A stretch of DNA of 64,000 bases from FEN-1219 sp963810755 (GTDB taxonomy: Bacteria; Pseudomonadota; Gammaproteobacteria; Steroidobacterales; Rariloculaceae): positions 434,001 to 498,000 of the forward strand of contig CAWEOP010000009.1 in NCBI GenBank assembly GCA_963810755.1, given 5' to 3'. The position numbers and the translations under genes are program-made. A model generated the notes under the pieces. That model saw only the letters and a list, made by a program, of their open reading frames with translations. It had not been told where the DNA came from and made no database searches. The stretch's first letter is position 1; every line of letters starts with the position of its first letter. This document shows, piece by piece, positions 57,532 through 64,000 of the stretch.

Positions 57532-58428
57532 ATGACGAACTCTACTTCTACTTTGCTCGTGACCGGCGCCGGCGGCCAACTCGGACGACGCGTCGTCGAG
57601 CTCTTGCTCGCGGCGAACGCGGGACGCGTGATCGCCGCGACTCGCGCTCCCGATAAGCTCGCCGATCTTGCCGCCCGCGGCGCCGATGTTCGGCACGCCG
57701 ATTTCGCCGACGCCGCGTCGCTGCGCAAGGCATTCGCCGGCGCGCAGCGCATGCTGCTGATCAGCACGGGCCAACTGTTTCCGCTCGGATTGCGCTTGGG
57801 TCAACATCGCGCGGCCGTTGCGGCCGCGGTCGAAGCCGGCGTTCGGCACGTCTGCTACACATCGGGCCCGGCGCCTTACCCGATCGCGGGCGGCGGCCTC
57901 ATCGACGATCACTTCTGGACGGAGCAAGCGCTGTTCGCGAGCCCGCTCGAGTGGACGATCCTGCGTCATCAAATCTACGCCGACACGCTCGTGAACGCCG
58001 TCGCGACCGCGGCGCAGTCGGGCCAGCTGTATTCGTCCGTTGGCGGCGCGGGGATGAACTACGTGACGCGCGAGGACTGCGCGCGCGTCGACGCGGCGGC
58101 GCTCGCCTCCGGCTGGAGCGGCCGGCGCATCCTCGACGTCACGGGCCCGAAGCCCGTGACGCAGGACGAGGTCGCCGCGATCGGCGCCGAGCTCACGGGC
58201 CGGCCTATTCGCCACGTGAGCGTCACGCGCGAAGCGCAACGCGCGGGCATGACGGCGGCGGGTCTACCGCCGTTCCTCATCGACGCGCTCCAGGGCTTCC
58301 AGCTCGCCGCGTCGCAGGGCTACCACGCGATCACCTCCCCTGCGATCGCCGATCTCACCGGCGCACCGCCCATGTCGGTCCGCGACTTCTTGTCTGCGAA
58401 CCGCGGAGCCCTCACGCCGAAAAGCTGA
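57532..58428 (+). CDS. NmrA-type NAD(P)-binding oxidoreductase
   Basis: 298 residues, atypical short-chain fold: VTGAGGQLGRRVVELLLA binds NAD(P), then GADVRHADFADAASLRKAFA, and a C-terminal substrate cap (FLIDALQGFQLAASQGYHAI, MSVRDFLSANRGAL). Resembles quinone reductase QorB/YtfG. Cytoplasmic; substrate likely a quinone or it acts as a redox sensor. Single gene. Confidence 0.9.
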   Translation: MTNSTSTLLVTGAGGQLGRRVVELLLAANAGRVIAATRAPDKLADLAARGADVRHADFADAASLRKAFAGAQRMLLISTGQLFPLGLRLGQHRAAVAAAVEAGVRHVCYTSGPAPYPIAGGGLIDDHFWTEQALFASPLEWTILRHQIYADTLVNAVATAAQSGQLYSSVGGAGMNYVTREDCARVDAAALASGWSGRRILDVTGPKPVTQDEVAAIGAELTGRPIRHVSVTREAQRAGMTAAGLPPFLIDALQGFQLAASQGYHAITSPAIADLTGAPPMSVRDFLSANRGALTPKS

Positions 58429-58516
58429 TGCCGGCGTCTGGTCGGCCGATCAACGGGGCACGCGCGTCGCTTCGCCGCCGCGACGCCGAGGAGGGAAATA
58501 GAGCTGCCCTCGGCCG

Positions 58517-59398
58517 TTAGCCGAGCCAGCCGGCGGCGAGCTGCTTGTCGTGCGCCGCGATCGCGTTGCGCATGAACATCGCAACGGTGACCGGGCCTAC
58601 GCCGCCCGGAACGGGCGTGACCCAGCTCGCGATTTCTTTCACGCTGTCGGTGTCGACGTCGCCGACGATCATCGGCTGCCCGTCCGGTCCCGCGATCTGA
58701 TTGATGCCGATATCGATCACGGCGGCGCCGGGCTTCACCATGTCGGCGCGCAGGAATCTCGGCTTGCCGACCGCGACGAGCACGGCATCGGCGCGGCGCG
58801 AATGCGCGGCCACCGAGCGCGTGAGGTGATGGCACACGGTGACGGTCGCGCCTTCCGCCATCAACATGAACGCAGCGGGTTTACCGACGATCTCCGAGTG
58901 GCCGATCATCACGACCTCGAGGCCGTGCAGGTCCAGCCCCGTCTCCTTGATGAGTTCCACCGAGGCCGCCGCGGTGCACGGCGCGAGCGCGAGGTCGTTG
59001 TAGACGATGTCGCCGATCGACGCGGGGTTCATTCCCTCGAGGTCCTTGAACGGATGGATCGCGGAGGCGAGCGAGCGCACGTTGATGTGACGCGGCACGG
59101 GCCGCTGGAGGATCACGCCGAGCACGTCGGCGTCGTCGTTCATCGCGACGAGCCTTGCCTTGCACTCTTCTTGCGTCAGCGCGCTCGGCCAAGTCTGCTC
59201 ATCGAAGCGAATGCCGACTTTCTTCGCGGCATTCGCTTGCCCGCGCACGTAGACGGCGACCGATTTGTTCTCGCCGATACTCACCGACACCAGCCTGCCG
59301 ATCGCGTGCGTGGCGGTCGCGGCGCGCACGCGCTCCGCGATCTGTCCGAGGATCCGATCGCGCACCGCGCGGCCGTCGAGAAGTCGGTTGTCTTTCAT
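58517..59398 (-). CDS. folD: FolD-type methylenetetrahydrofolate dehydrogenase, catalytic Lys replaced
   Basis: 293 residues. The fold is clear: VYVRGQANAAKKVGI, ILQRPVPRHINVRSLASAIH, PFKDLEGMNPASIGD, VVMIGHSEIVGKPAAFMLM, AVGKPRFL and PVPGGVGPVTVAMFM. In E. coli FolD the first motif reads YVASKRKA with the essential Lys; here position 54 is Gln. QLPLP is QRPVP, and the second Asp of KDVDG is Glu. The lysine is needed for cyclohydrolase activity in studied enzymes, so this protein may only be a dehydrogenase, or use another folate. Another FolD may exist outside the window. Confidence 0.88.
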   Translation of the reverse strand: MKDNRLLDGRAVRDRILGQIAERVRAATATHAIGRLVSVSIGENKSVAVYVRGQANAAKKVGIRFDEQTWPSALTQEECKARLVAMNDDADVLGVILQRPVPRHINVRSLASAIHPFKDLEGMNPASIGDIVYNDLALAPCTAAASVELIKETGLDLHGLEVVMIGHSEIVGKPAAFMLMAEGATVTVCHHLTRSVAAHSRRADAVLVAVGKPRFLRADMVKPGAAVIDIGINQIAGPDGQPMIVGDVDTDSVKEIASWVTPVPGGVGPVTVAMFMRNAIAAHDKQLAAGWLG

Positions 59399-59414
59399 GC
59401 TCGAGGCAGGCCGA

Positions 59415-60272
59415 TTACTTGAACGTATCGCACGCACCGGGATCGCCGGTCTGCAGCCCAATACCGAGCCAACGCTGTCGATCCGCGGAAGAGCCGTGCG
59501 TAAAGGAATCGGGCGTGACGCGCCGACCGGCATTGCGCTGCAAGCGATCGTCGCCGATCGCCTGCGCGGCCGCGAGACCCTCGTCGACGTCGCCCGGCTC
59601 GAGCACTTGATCGCGTTGATTCGCGTGATGCGCCCAGACGCCCGCATAACAATCCGCCTGCAGCTCCATCGCGACTTGCAGCTGATTCGCGGCAGCCTCG
59701 CCGCCGCGCTGCTGCGCACCGCGCACCTGATCGGCCGTGCCGAGCAGGTTCTGGACGTGGTGACCGACCTCGTGGCCGATCACGTACGCCTGCGCGAAGT
59801 CGCCGGGGCCGCCGAGGTTCGCAAGGTCGCGGAAAAACGCGGTGTCGAGGTAGACGCGCCGATCCGATGGGCAGTAGAACGGGCCGACGGCCGCGCTCGC
59901 GTAACCGCAGGCGGACTGCACCGCTCCGTCGAACAGCGTGAGCTGCGGCGCGGAATAGCGCGAGCCAGACTGCTCGAAGATCGCTCCCCAGATGTCCTCC
60001 GTACTGCCGAGAATCGCGGCGACGAACTGGCTCGCGTCGTCGTTCGACGTGAGCGGCCGACCCTCGTCGCTCGTCGGCGCGCTCGAGCCGCCGCCGAGCA
60101 GCATGTTGACCGCTTCCGGGCCGCCGAAGATGAACGCGAGGATCAGGATCACGACCACGCCGATCCCGCCGCTGCGGCCGCCGAACGATAGCGGTATTCC
60201 GGTGCGCATGCCGCCGCCCGACCCACGCACGTCGTTGACGTTGCTGCTGCGTCGCAAATCTTTCCAGCGCAT
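59415..60272 (-). CDS. Neutral zinc metallopeptidase, KPN_02809/YpfJ family
   Basis: 285 residues. MRWKDLRRSSNVNDVRGSGG is the family opening, one membrane helix follows (GIGVVVILILAFIFGG), and the periplasmic part contains ACGYASAAVGPFYCPSDRRV, then QAYVIGHEVGHHVQNLLG with the zinc HExxH motif, and ELQADCYAGVWAHH with the third ligand. Membrane-anchored peptidase; substrate unknown. Its stop lies 16 bases before the FolD start, so the two may be co-transcribed. Confidence 0.94.
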   Translation of the reverse strand: MRWKDLRRSSNVNDVRGSGGGMRTGIPLSFGGRSGGIGVVVILILAFIFGGPEAVNMLLGGGSSAPTSDEGRPLTSNDDASQFVAAILGSTEDIWGAIFEQSGSRYSAPQLTLFDGAVQSACGYASAAVGPFYCPSDRRVYLDTAFFRDLANLGGPGDFAQAYVIGHEVGHHVQNLLGTADQVRGAQQRGGEAAANQLQVAMELQADCYAGVWAHHANQRDQVLEPGDVDEGLAAAQAIGDDRLQRNAGRRVTPDSFTHGSSADRQRWLGIGLQTGDPGACDTFK

Positions 60273-60419
60273 CGCACTCTCCTTCGTATAGCTCTCTCGT
60301 TCCAGCTTATCGGAAGCCCGCCCCGCAGAGAACGCCGTTGCTCGGACGACGTGCCCGGGAACGAGTATCTATTCGGCGGCACGTCCGAGGCGCCGGCTCG
60401 CTTCACGCGGCGCGCCAGG

Positions 60420-60447
60420 TAGACGATCCCGCAACGGCGGCTACAAT
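60420..60447 (+). promoter_or_regulatory. Sigma-70-type promoter with short upstream reading frame
   Basis: TAGACG (-35), 16 bases, TACAAT (-10). Downstream lies a 13-codon frame MFTVMDAVLGALQ (60454-60495) that ends 16 bases before the start of the next gene; whether it is translated is unknown. Confidence 0.5.
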
Positions 60448-60511
60448 GTCGCCATGTTCACGGTGATGGACGCGGTTCTCGGCGCCCTGCAGTGAACGGA
60501 GGAAGCCCCAC

Positions 60512-60817
60512 TTGAAGCTCGTCGAGGAATTCAGCGGCGTCGGCGCATTGCGCTGGCAGGACCGGAAGCTCGGCGGCGTCCCGTATCGGATCAGCCGCTT
60601 TCAGGGTCTTTCCGGTTCCGGTATGCCGATCCCGGGCCTGCATCGCATCGAAGGCGTCATCGAGCTTCGCGAGATCGCGGAACGTGCGCGGCTCGTCGGC
60701 GCGAGCTTCACGCTCGAGCTCGAGGACGGCCGCTCTCTCAACCTCACGCTCGCCGACGACGCGGGCCGCGTGCTCGCCGAAGGGCACGGGCCGAAGCACG
60801 GCTGCTCCTGCTGCTGA
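60512..60817 (+). CDS. Hypothetical protein with C-terminal cysteines
   Basis: 101 residues. Strand-rich: FSGVGALRWQDRKLGGVPYR, GVIELREIAERARLVGASFT, LELEDGRSLNLTLADDAGRV, ending HGCSCC. The Cys-x-Cys-Cys tail may bind metal or iron-sulfur. No family recognised. The start is TTG 60512, supported by GGAGGAA 7 bases upstream; a Met lies only at residue 38. Followed by the GNAT gene after 88 bases. Confidence 0.65.
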   Translation: MKLVEEFSGVGALRWQDRKLGGVPYRISRFQGLSGSGMPIPGLHRIEGVIELREIAERARLVGASFTLELEDGRSLNLTLADDAGRVLAEGHGPKHGCSCC

Positions 60818-60905
60818 GGGCGGGATACGCGCCGTCCGGTGAGCTCGAAACTCAACGGCGCCGAAACGCGAATCGCCGCCCGGAGCCGCCTCGCCGAGTG
60901 AGCGA

Positions 60906-61337
60906 ATGAAGGTCACAGCCGCCGATTTCCAGCGCGACAACGCTGCGATCCGCCGCGTGCGCTTCGCCGTGTTCGTAGACGAGCAACGCATCGACCCCGA
61001 TCTCGAGATGGACGACCGCGATCCGCACTGCGAGCACGTTCTCGCGTGGGACGCGCACGGCGACGCCGTCGGCACGGGACGGATCGACTTCGCCCCGAGC
61101 GGCAAGAGCGGCAAGGTCGGCCGCGTCGCGGTGCTCGCGAGCGCGCGCGGAACTGGAGTCGGCACGGCGTTGATGGAGCACCTCCATGCGCTGGCGCGCT
61201 CGCGCGGGAGCGCCTCGGTCTGGTGCAACGCACAGGTCTCGGCCGCCCCGTTCTACGCCGGGCTCGGCTATCGCATCGTCGGCGAGCGCTTCGAGGAGGC
61301 CGGCATCGACCATGTCCGAATGGAACGTGAGCTCTGA
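60906..61337 (+). CDS. GNAT N-acetyltransferase (ElaA-like)
   Basis: 143 residues: IRRVRFAVFVDEQRIDPDLE and DRDPHCEHVLAWDAHGDAVG begin the fold as in ElaA-type proteins, then VGRVAVLASARGTGVGTALM is the acetyl-CoA loop and FYAGLGYRIVGERFEEAGID the C-terminal strand. Acetyl acceptor unknown. Its 3' end overlaps the start of a broken HAD gene by 26 bases, as in an operon. Confidence 0.9.
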   Translation: MKVTAADFQRDNAAIRRVRFAVFVDEQRIDPDLEMDDRDPHCEHVLAWDAHGDAVGTGRIDFAPSGKSGKVGRVAVLASARGTGVGTALMEHLHALARSRGSASVWCNAQVSAAPFYAGLGYRIVGERFEEAGIDHVRMEREL

Positions 61338-61442
61338 GCCGGTCGAGGCGGTGCTCTTCGACCTCGGCAACACCCTCGTCTCCTACTACAAGTCCGCGGA
61401 GTCCCCCCGATCCTCGAACGGTGCGTGGCGGCTGCGGCCTAG
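61312..61442 (+). pseudogene. N-terminal stump of a HAD-family hydrolase
   Basis: MSEWNVSSEPVEAVLFDLGN then TLVSYYKSAE is a perfect HAD motif 1 with its cap entry. After that one base seems missing in the CCCCCC run (SPRSSN should read FPPILERCVAAAA), and even the repaired frame stops at TAG 61440-61442. The remaining 170 or so residues are absent, replaced by an A/T-rich segment. The gene is truncated, not merely misread. Confidence 0.75.
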
Positions 61443-61500
61443 CTCGAGCATTACATCCTATATATACACTAAGTCTATGTATTAATTCACGATGCACGAT
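61443..61500. other. A/T-rich junction at the end of the broken HAD gene
   Basis: A run such as TACATCCTATATATACAC followed by TATGTATTAATTCACGATG stands out sharply from the high-GC surroundings. It marks where the HAD gene is lost and looks like a rearrangement scar or the end of a small element; no inverted ends or target duplication could be seen. Confidence 0.5.
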
Positions 61501-61534
61501 CATTCCGAGTGACACTCGCGTGTGCGACTTTCAC

Positions 61535-61637
61535 CTACTCGCGCGGCACGGAGTAGAGGTCGCCGCGCTCGCCGCGGCCCGTCGTGCATGTCTCCTTCGA
61601 AGTGGCCGCGCGGGTCGCCCGCGCCGCGCGTGAGCTC
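61535..61637 (-). other. Possible C-terminal fragment of another lost gene
   Basis: Minus strand reads TSKETCTTGRGERGDLYSVP then RE and stop at 61535, which looks like a genuine protein end, but upstream it runs into the 3' end of the NnrU gene in another frame. Perhaps a remnant on the far side of the junction at 61443-61500. No family recognised. Confidence 0.25.
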
Positions 61638-62216
61638 CTAGCGCGTGAACACGATCGGCATCCCGGTGAGCCAAGCGTGCCCGCCCGCGACGAGCACGAC
61701 ATACACGACGAAGCCGAGCGTGATTGCGATCGCATCGTTCCACTTCCATGGCGGCGCGGCGGGGCTCGCACGCACGGGACGGCGTTTCAACGAAATCCGA
61801 TCCACGACGGCCCACGCGAGCACGGAGCCGAACAGCACGACGTCGGCGAGCGAGCCGTTCACGAGCAAGTGCAGCGTCGCCCAGAGCTTCACCGCGACGA
61901 GCATCGGATGTTTGAGCGCCGTGCGGATCAGGCCGGGGAAATACGCCGCGAACAGTATCGGAAACACGAACACCATGATCATGACCATCGTGTCGCGGAT
62001 CCATAGCGGCGGCACGTAGAGAATGATCGGCGCTTCACGCGCGCGGCCGTAGCCGTAGAAGATCAACGCGAGGCCCGCGAGCGCGACGATCGAATAGAGC
62101 GCTCGCCACGCTACGGGACCGAGCCGCGCGGCCGTCCTGTCGCGCCACTCGTAGCTCACGATCGACACCGAGTGCACGCCGAGGAAGATCACGATGCCGG
62201 CGATCAGATAAATCAC
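61638..62216 (-). CDS. NnrU-family membrane protein
   Basis: 192 residues, about six helices. IFLGVHSVSIVSYEWRDRTA and LGPVAWRALYSIVALAGLAL begin it, LKHPMLVAVKLWATLHLLVN and WAVVDRISLKRR are the family's conserved middle, with His residues that suggest heme or quinone contact. First noted in nitric-oxide metabolism and related to isoprenoid/steroid-modifying methyltransferase-like membrane proteins; role unproven here, as no denitrification gene is near. Confidence 0.9.
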   Translation of the reverse strand: MIYLIAGIVIFLGVHSVSIVSYEWRDRTAARLGPVAWRALYSIVALAGLALIFYGYGRAREAPIILYVPPLWIRDTMVMIMVFVFPILFAAYFPGLIRTALKHPMLVAVKLWATLHLLVNGSLADVVLFGSVLAWAVVDRISLKRRPVRASPAAPPWKWNDAIAITLGFVVYVVLVAGGHAWLTGMPIVFTR

Positions 62217-62309
62217 GCGCTATTCTCCCCTGAGGTTCCAGTGTAGACCGATCGTGTAGACTACCGGACCAAGGATGCCTGGGAGAGGCGTTCAACGGAG
62301 AAGCTGACC

Positions 62310-62717
62310 ATGATGATGAGAATTACGAAGATTGCCGCCGCTTTGCTGATGACGGGAACCGCAGGCGCCGGGCTCGCGTGCACGCTGCCGCCGCTCGTCG
62401 CGATCCCCGCGAAGGACGCCGTCGGCGACAAGGGTCCGCAGATCCAACAGGAAACCGCCCAGTACTTCGATGCGATGAAGGCCTACACCGCGTGCGTGCA
62501 AGCGGAGCTCACGGCGGCGGGAGGTGACTCGGCGCAGAGGGTCGTGAAGGCCGTGCTCGTACAGCGCAACAACTCGGCCGTCGCCGAAGGCCAAGCCGTG
62601 CTCAAGGCCTATAACGAGAGCATGGGCACCTCGGGCGCGGCCCCTGGCGCAGCAGCTCCCGGCGGCCCTTCCCCGCCCGCCGCGGCTGAGAGTGGACGCC
62701 GCCGCGGCGACCGCTGA
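62310..62717 (+). CDS. Small exported hypothetical protein
   Basis: 135 residues: signal peptide about 1-23 (ALLMTGTAGAGLAC), a helical middle (QQETAQYFDAMKAYTACVQA, VVKAVLVQRNNSAVAEGQAV) and an Ala/Gly/Pro-rich tail ending SGRRRGDR. Two cysteines remain after cleavage, one at the new N terminus, so it could instead be a lipoprotein. No family recognised. Confidence 0.75.
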   Translation: MMMRITKIAAALLMTGTAGAGLACTLPPLVAIPAKDAVGDKGPQIQQETAQYFDAMKAYTACVQAELTAAGGDSAQRVVKAVLVQRNNSAVAEGQAVLKAYNESMGTSGAAPGAAAPGGPSPPAAAESGRRRGDR

Positions 62718-62788
62718 GCGCTGATCCCCAGGGCCGAGGCTCCGCAATCACCGCGCGAGATCGCCCTCGGGTTTGACTCGTTCCGCAA

Positions 62789-62816
62789 AGGCCGGACTCT
62801 CACGTCCGGCCTTTTT
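62789..62816 (+). terminator. Intrinsic terminator
   Basis: AGGCCGGAC, loop TCTCAC, GTCCGGCCT, then TTTT. It ends the transcript of the preceding small exported protein. Confidence 0.9.
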
Positions 62817-62985
62817 CCATATTCTGAGCCCGCGTCCTCGCGCCTTGCGGCGTGCTCGCGGAACGGCTCGCGCAGCGCCGCACCCGCGCCCGCAAAAACG
62901 CAGCCGCCGCGTCCCTCAGGTTCCGTTCAGCCTCGCGGCGCTCTAATGCGCCCGTCGGCACACTTGAGTGCCACGGAGGCCGAAC

Positions 62986-63766
62986 ATGAACGCAGCCACG
63001 CTGTCGTCTCTGACCCTCGCGGGCTTGCTGCTCATGGCGGGCGCCCAGGCAGCACCCGGCACCGACGCGATCGACACGCAACGCGTGACGCGGTCGGCGG
63101 AAGGCTTCGCACGCGACCACGCGGAGGACGAGCTCCGCAGCCCGAGCGCGTTCGAGGAGACGGCTACCGCGCCCGCCGACGTGGTAACGAAGCCGCGCAA
63201 GCCCGTCACGAACGGGCCCACGATCGCGGCCGCGGTGTTCGGCGATTCGTACGTCTACGACGCGGCGACCGATCTCTTCTCCGACTACGACCGTGACGGC
63301 TACTTCCACCATCTGCGCGTCCAGTTCGACGCCGACACGGTGTTCAACACATCGTGGATCTACGCGAAGATCTTCGTGAGCGCCGACGGCAACTCGTGGG
63401 AGCAGGTGTTCGAGACCAATGACTTCGTGATTCACGGCAGCGACCCCGACGACGACTACGAGGTCGAAACGGAGCTCGTGTCCGGCTACTCGACGGGCCT
63501 CTACGACGTGCTGATCGAGCTCTACGACGCGGACGACGGCACGCTCGTCGACGAGTTCGGCCCGAACGAGTCGTCCGACTTCTCGCTGCTGCCACTCGAG
63601 GACTCGGTGCGCGACGGCGTGGAGCCACCCGCGCCCGCACCGATCGTCGACGGAGGACGGCGGCGGCGGAGCCGTGTCGTGGCTCACGCTCGCGCCGCTG
63701 CTCGCCGCCGCCCTATGGGTGCGCCGCCGGCATCACTTGGAGCCAGCGCGCCGCCACGCGAAGTAG
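62986..63766 (+). CDS. Choice-of-anchor H family protein with GlyGly-CTERM-like tail, apparent frameshift
   Basis: About 259 residues when repaired. Signal peptide (about 1-22, GAQA), a linker, then a beta domain: VFGDSYVYDAATDLFSDYDR, DGYFHHLRVQFDADTVFNTS, VYA-type strand WIYAKIFVSADGNSWEQVFE and SGYSTGLYDVLIELYDADDG, the pattern of choice-of-anchor H proteins. The end would read GGGGGAVSWLTLAPLLAAAL then WVRRR, a Gly-rich motif, membrane helix and basic tail like GlyGly-CTERM sorting signals. An extra C at 63658 shifts the frame just before this tail; without repair the frame runs out of the window. GGAGG 6 bases before the ATG. Confidence 0.75.
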
Positions 63767-64000
63767 TCGTCGAACGCCTTGAGCTGGACGAGATTCGGAA
63801 TCGGCCGCGCGCTCGGGCTCGCGTCGAGAAACATCGCGACCTCCGACGACTTGCCGAACGAGGGCCACGACGGCACGCCGGCGCCGTTCGGATCGCCGGT
63901 CTTGGCGAAGTTCGTCCAATAGGTCATCACGAGCTCCGACATCTTCAAATCTTCCGGCCGCGGCGCGCCCCCGCCGAACGGGCCCGGGGGGCCGTTGCCG
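63733..64000 (-). CDS. Carboxylesterase type B family protein (C-terminal part)
   Basis: The last 88 residues are visible; the gene continues beyond the right edge. KMSELVMTYWTNFAKTGDPN followed by GAGVPSWPSF is the conserved end of type B carboxylesterases/para-nitrobenzyl esterases, and the tail AFDDYFAWRRAGSK closes the last helix. Catalytic residues lie outside the window. Its stop overlaps the anchor-H gene convergently by 34 bases. A Gly/Pro-rich loop (GNGPPGPFGGGAPRPED) precedes the visible helix. Confidence 0.8.
   Translation of the reverse strand, partial: GNGPPGPFGGGAPRPEDLKMSELVMTYWTNFAKTGDPNGAGVPSWPSFGKSSEVAMFLDASPSARPIPNLVQLKAFDDYFAWRRAGSK

Noticed and set aside
1..64000. tRNA, rRNA, CRISPR array, transposase, integrase, plasmid origin
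   Set aside because: No cloverleaf with a GTTCRA T-loop, no spaced direct repeats and no mobile-element protein was found by reading either strand.

Overview
The window is 64 kb of high-GC bacterial chromosome with dense, mostly short-leader genes on both strands. Gene content (Crp/Fnr remnant next to trmO, YhhY-type acetyltransferase, DUF883/YqjE and DUF1328 stress proteins, DUF4398-OmpA, KPN_02809-type peptidase, NnrU, choice-of-anchor H protein, two PQQ-type sugar dehydrogenases, repeated DUF6152 modules) points to a gammaproteobacterium, perhaps an environmental Steroidobacter/Nevskia-like lineage; the genus is a guess. No tRNA, rRNA, CRISPR array, transposase or phage gene was recognised.

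Layout. 0-7.7 kb: start of a Tat-exported TPP enzyme, a two-domain SnoaL-like exported protein, a MacB/FtsX permease, a flap nuclease, a PQQ-type sugar dehydrogenase, trmO and the stump of a Crp/Fnr regulator. 7.9-13.8 kb: GlsB-like protein with a solitary GroEL, then an ABC-2 exporter joined to a cytochrome c-PQQ propeller dehydrogenase. 13.8-29.6 kb: AraC regulator divergent from an FAD oxidoreductase, two copies of an exported module (an 'HPDxxGLW' protein plus DUF6152), DUF2167, rhomboid, ATP-dependent DNA ligase, an aromatic-acid-type MFS carrier with two paralogous 4-TM proteins, ankyrin lipoprotein and a glycosyltransferase. 29.7-37.4 kb: GFA enzyme, MgtE, a YhhY-type acetyltransferase behind what looks like a Trp-codon attenuator, MATE pump, HIT protein and an ECF sigma/anti-sigma/DUF4097 operon.

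The most striking region is 37.4-53.4 kb. Ten good -24/-12 (sigma-54) promoters (TGGCACG-N4-TTGCW) each stand 0-60 bases in front of small envelope and stress genes: PRC-barrel proteins, AI-2E-type permease, a DUF883-YqjE-YqjK-like-superoxide dismutase-PPOX operon with two previously overlooked 55 and 59 residue proteins, DUF1328, CsbD-BON, DUF4398-OmpA and several tiny lipoproteins. In the middle lie an NtrC-type sigma-54 activator, a sensor kinase and two stand-alone receivers. I read this as one sigma-54-controlled envelope-stress regulon with its own control genes.

53.4-64 kb is ordinary chromosome: EthD protein, HAD phosphatase, ArfB, a second PQQ-type sugar dehydrogenase, peroxiredoxin, NmrA-type reductase, a FolD lacking the catalytic lysine, zinc peptidase, GNAT enzyme with a broken HAD gene, NnrU, a GlyGly-CTERM anchored protein and the end of a carboxylesterase.

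Caution: at least six genes are interrupted by what look like single-base frameshifts that a one-base change would repair. Their number and type suggest consensus errors in the assembly rather than gene decay; they are noted gene by gene.
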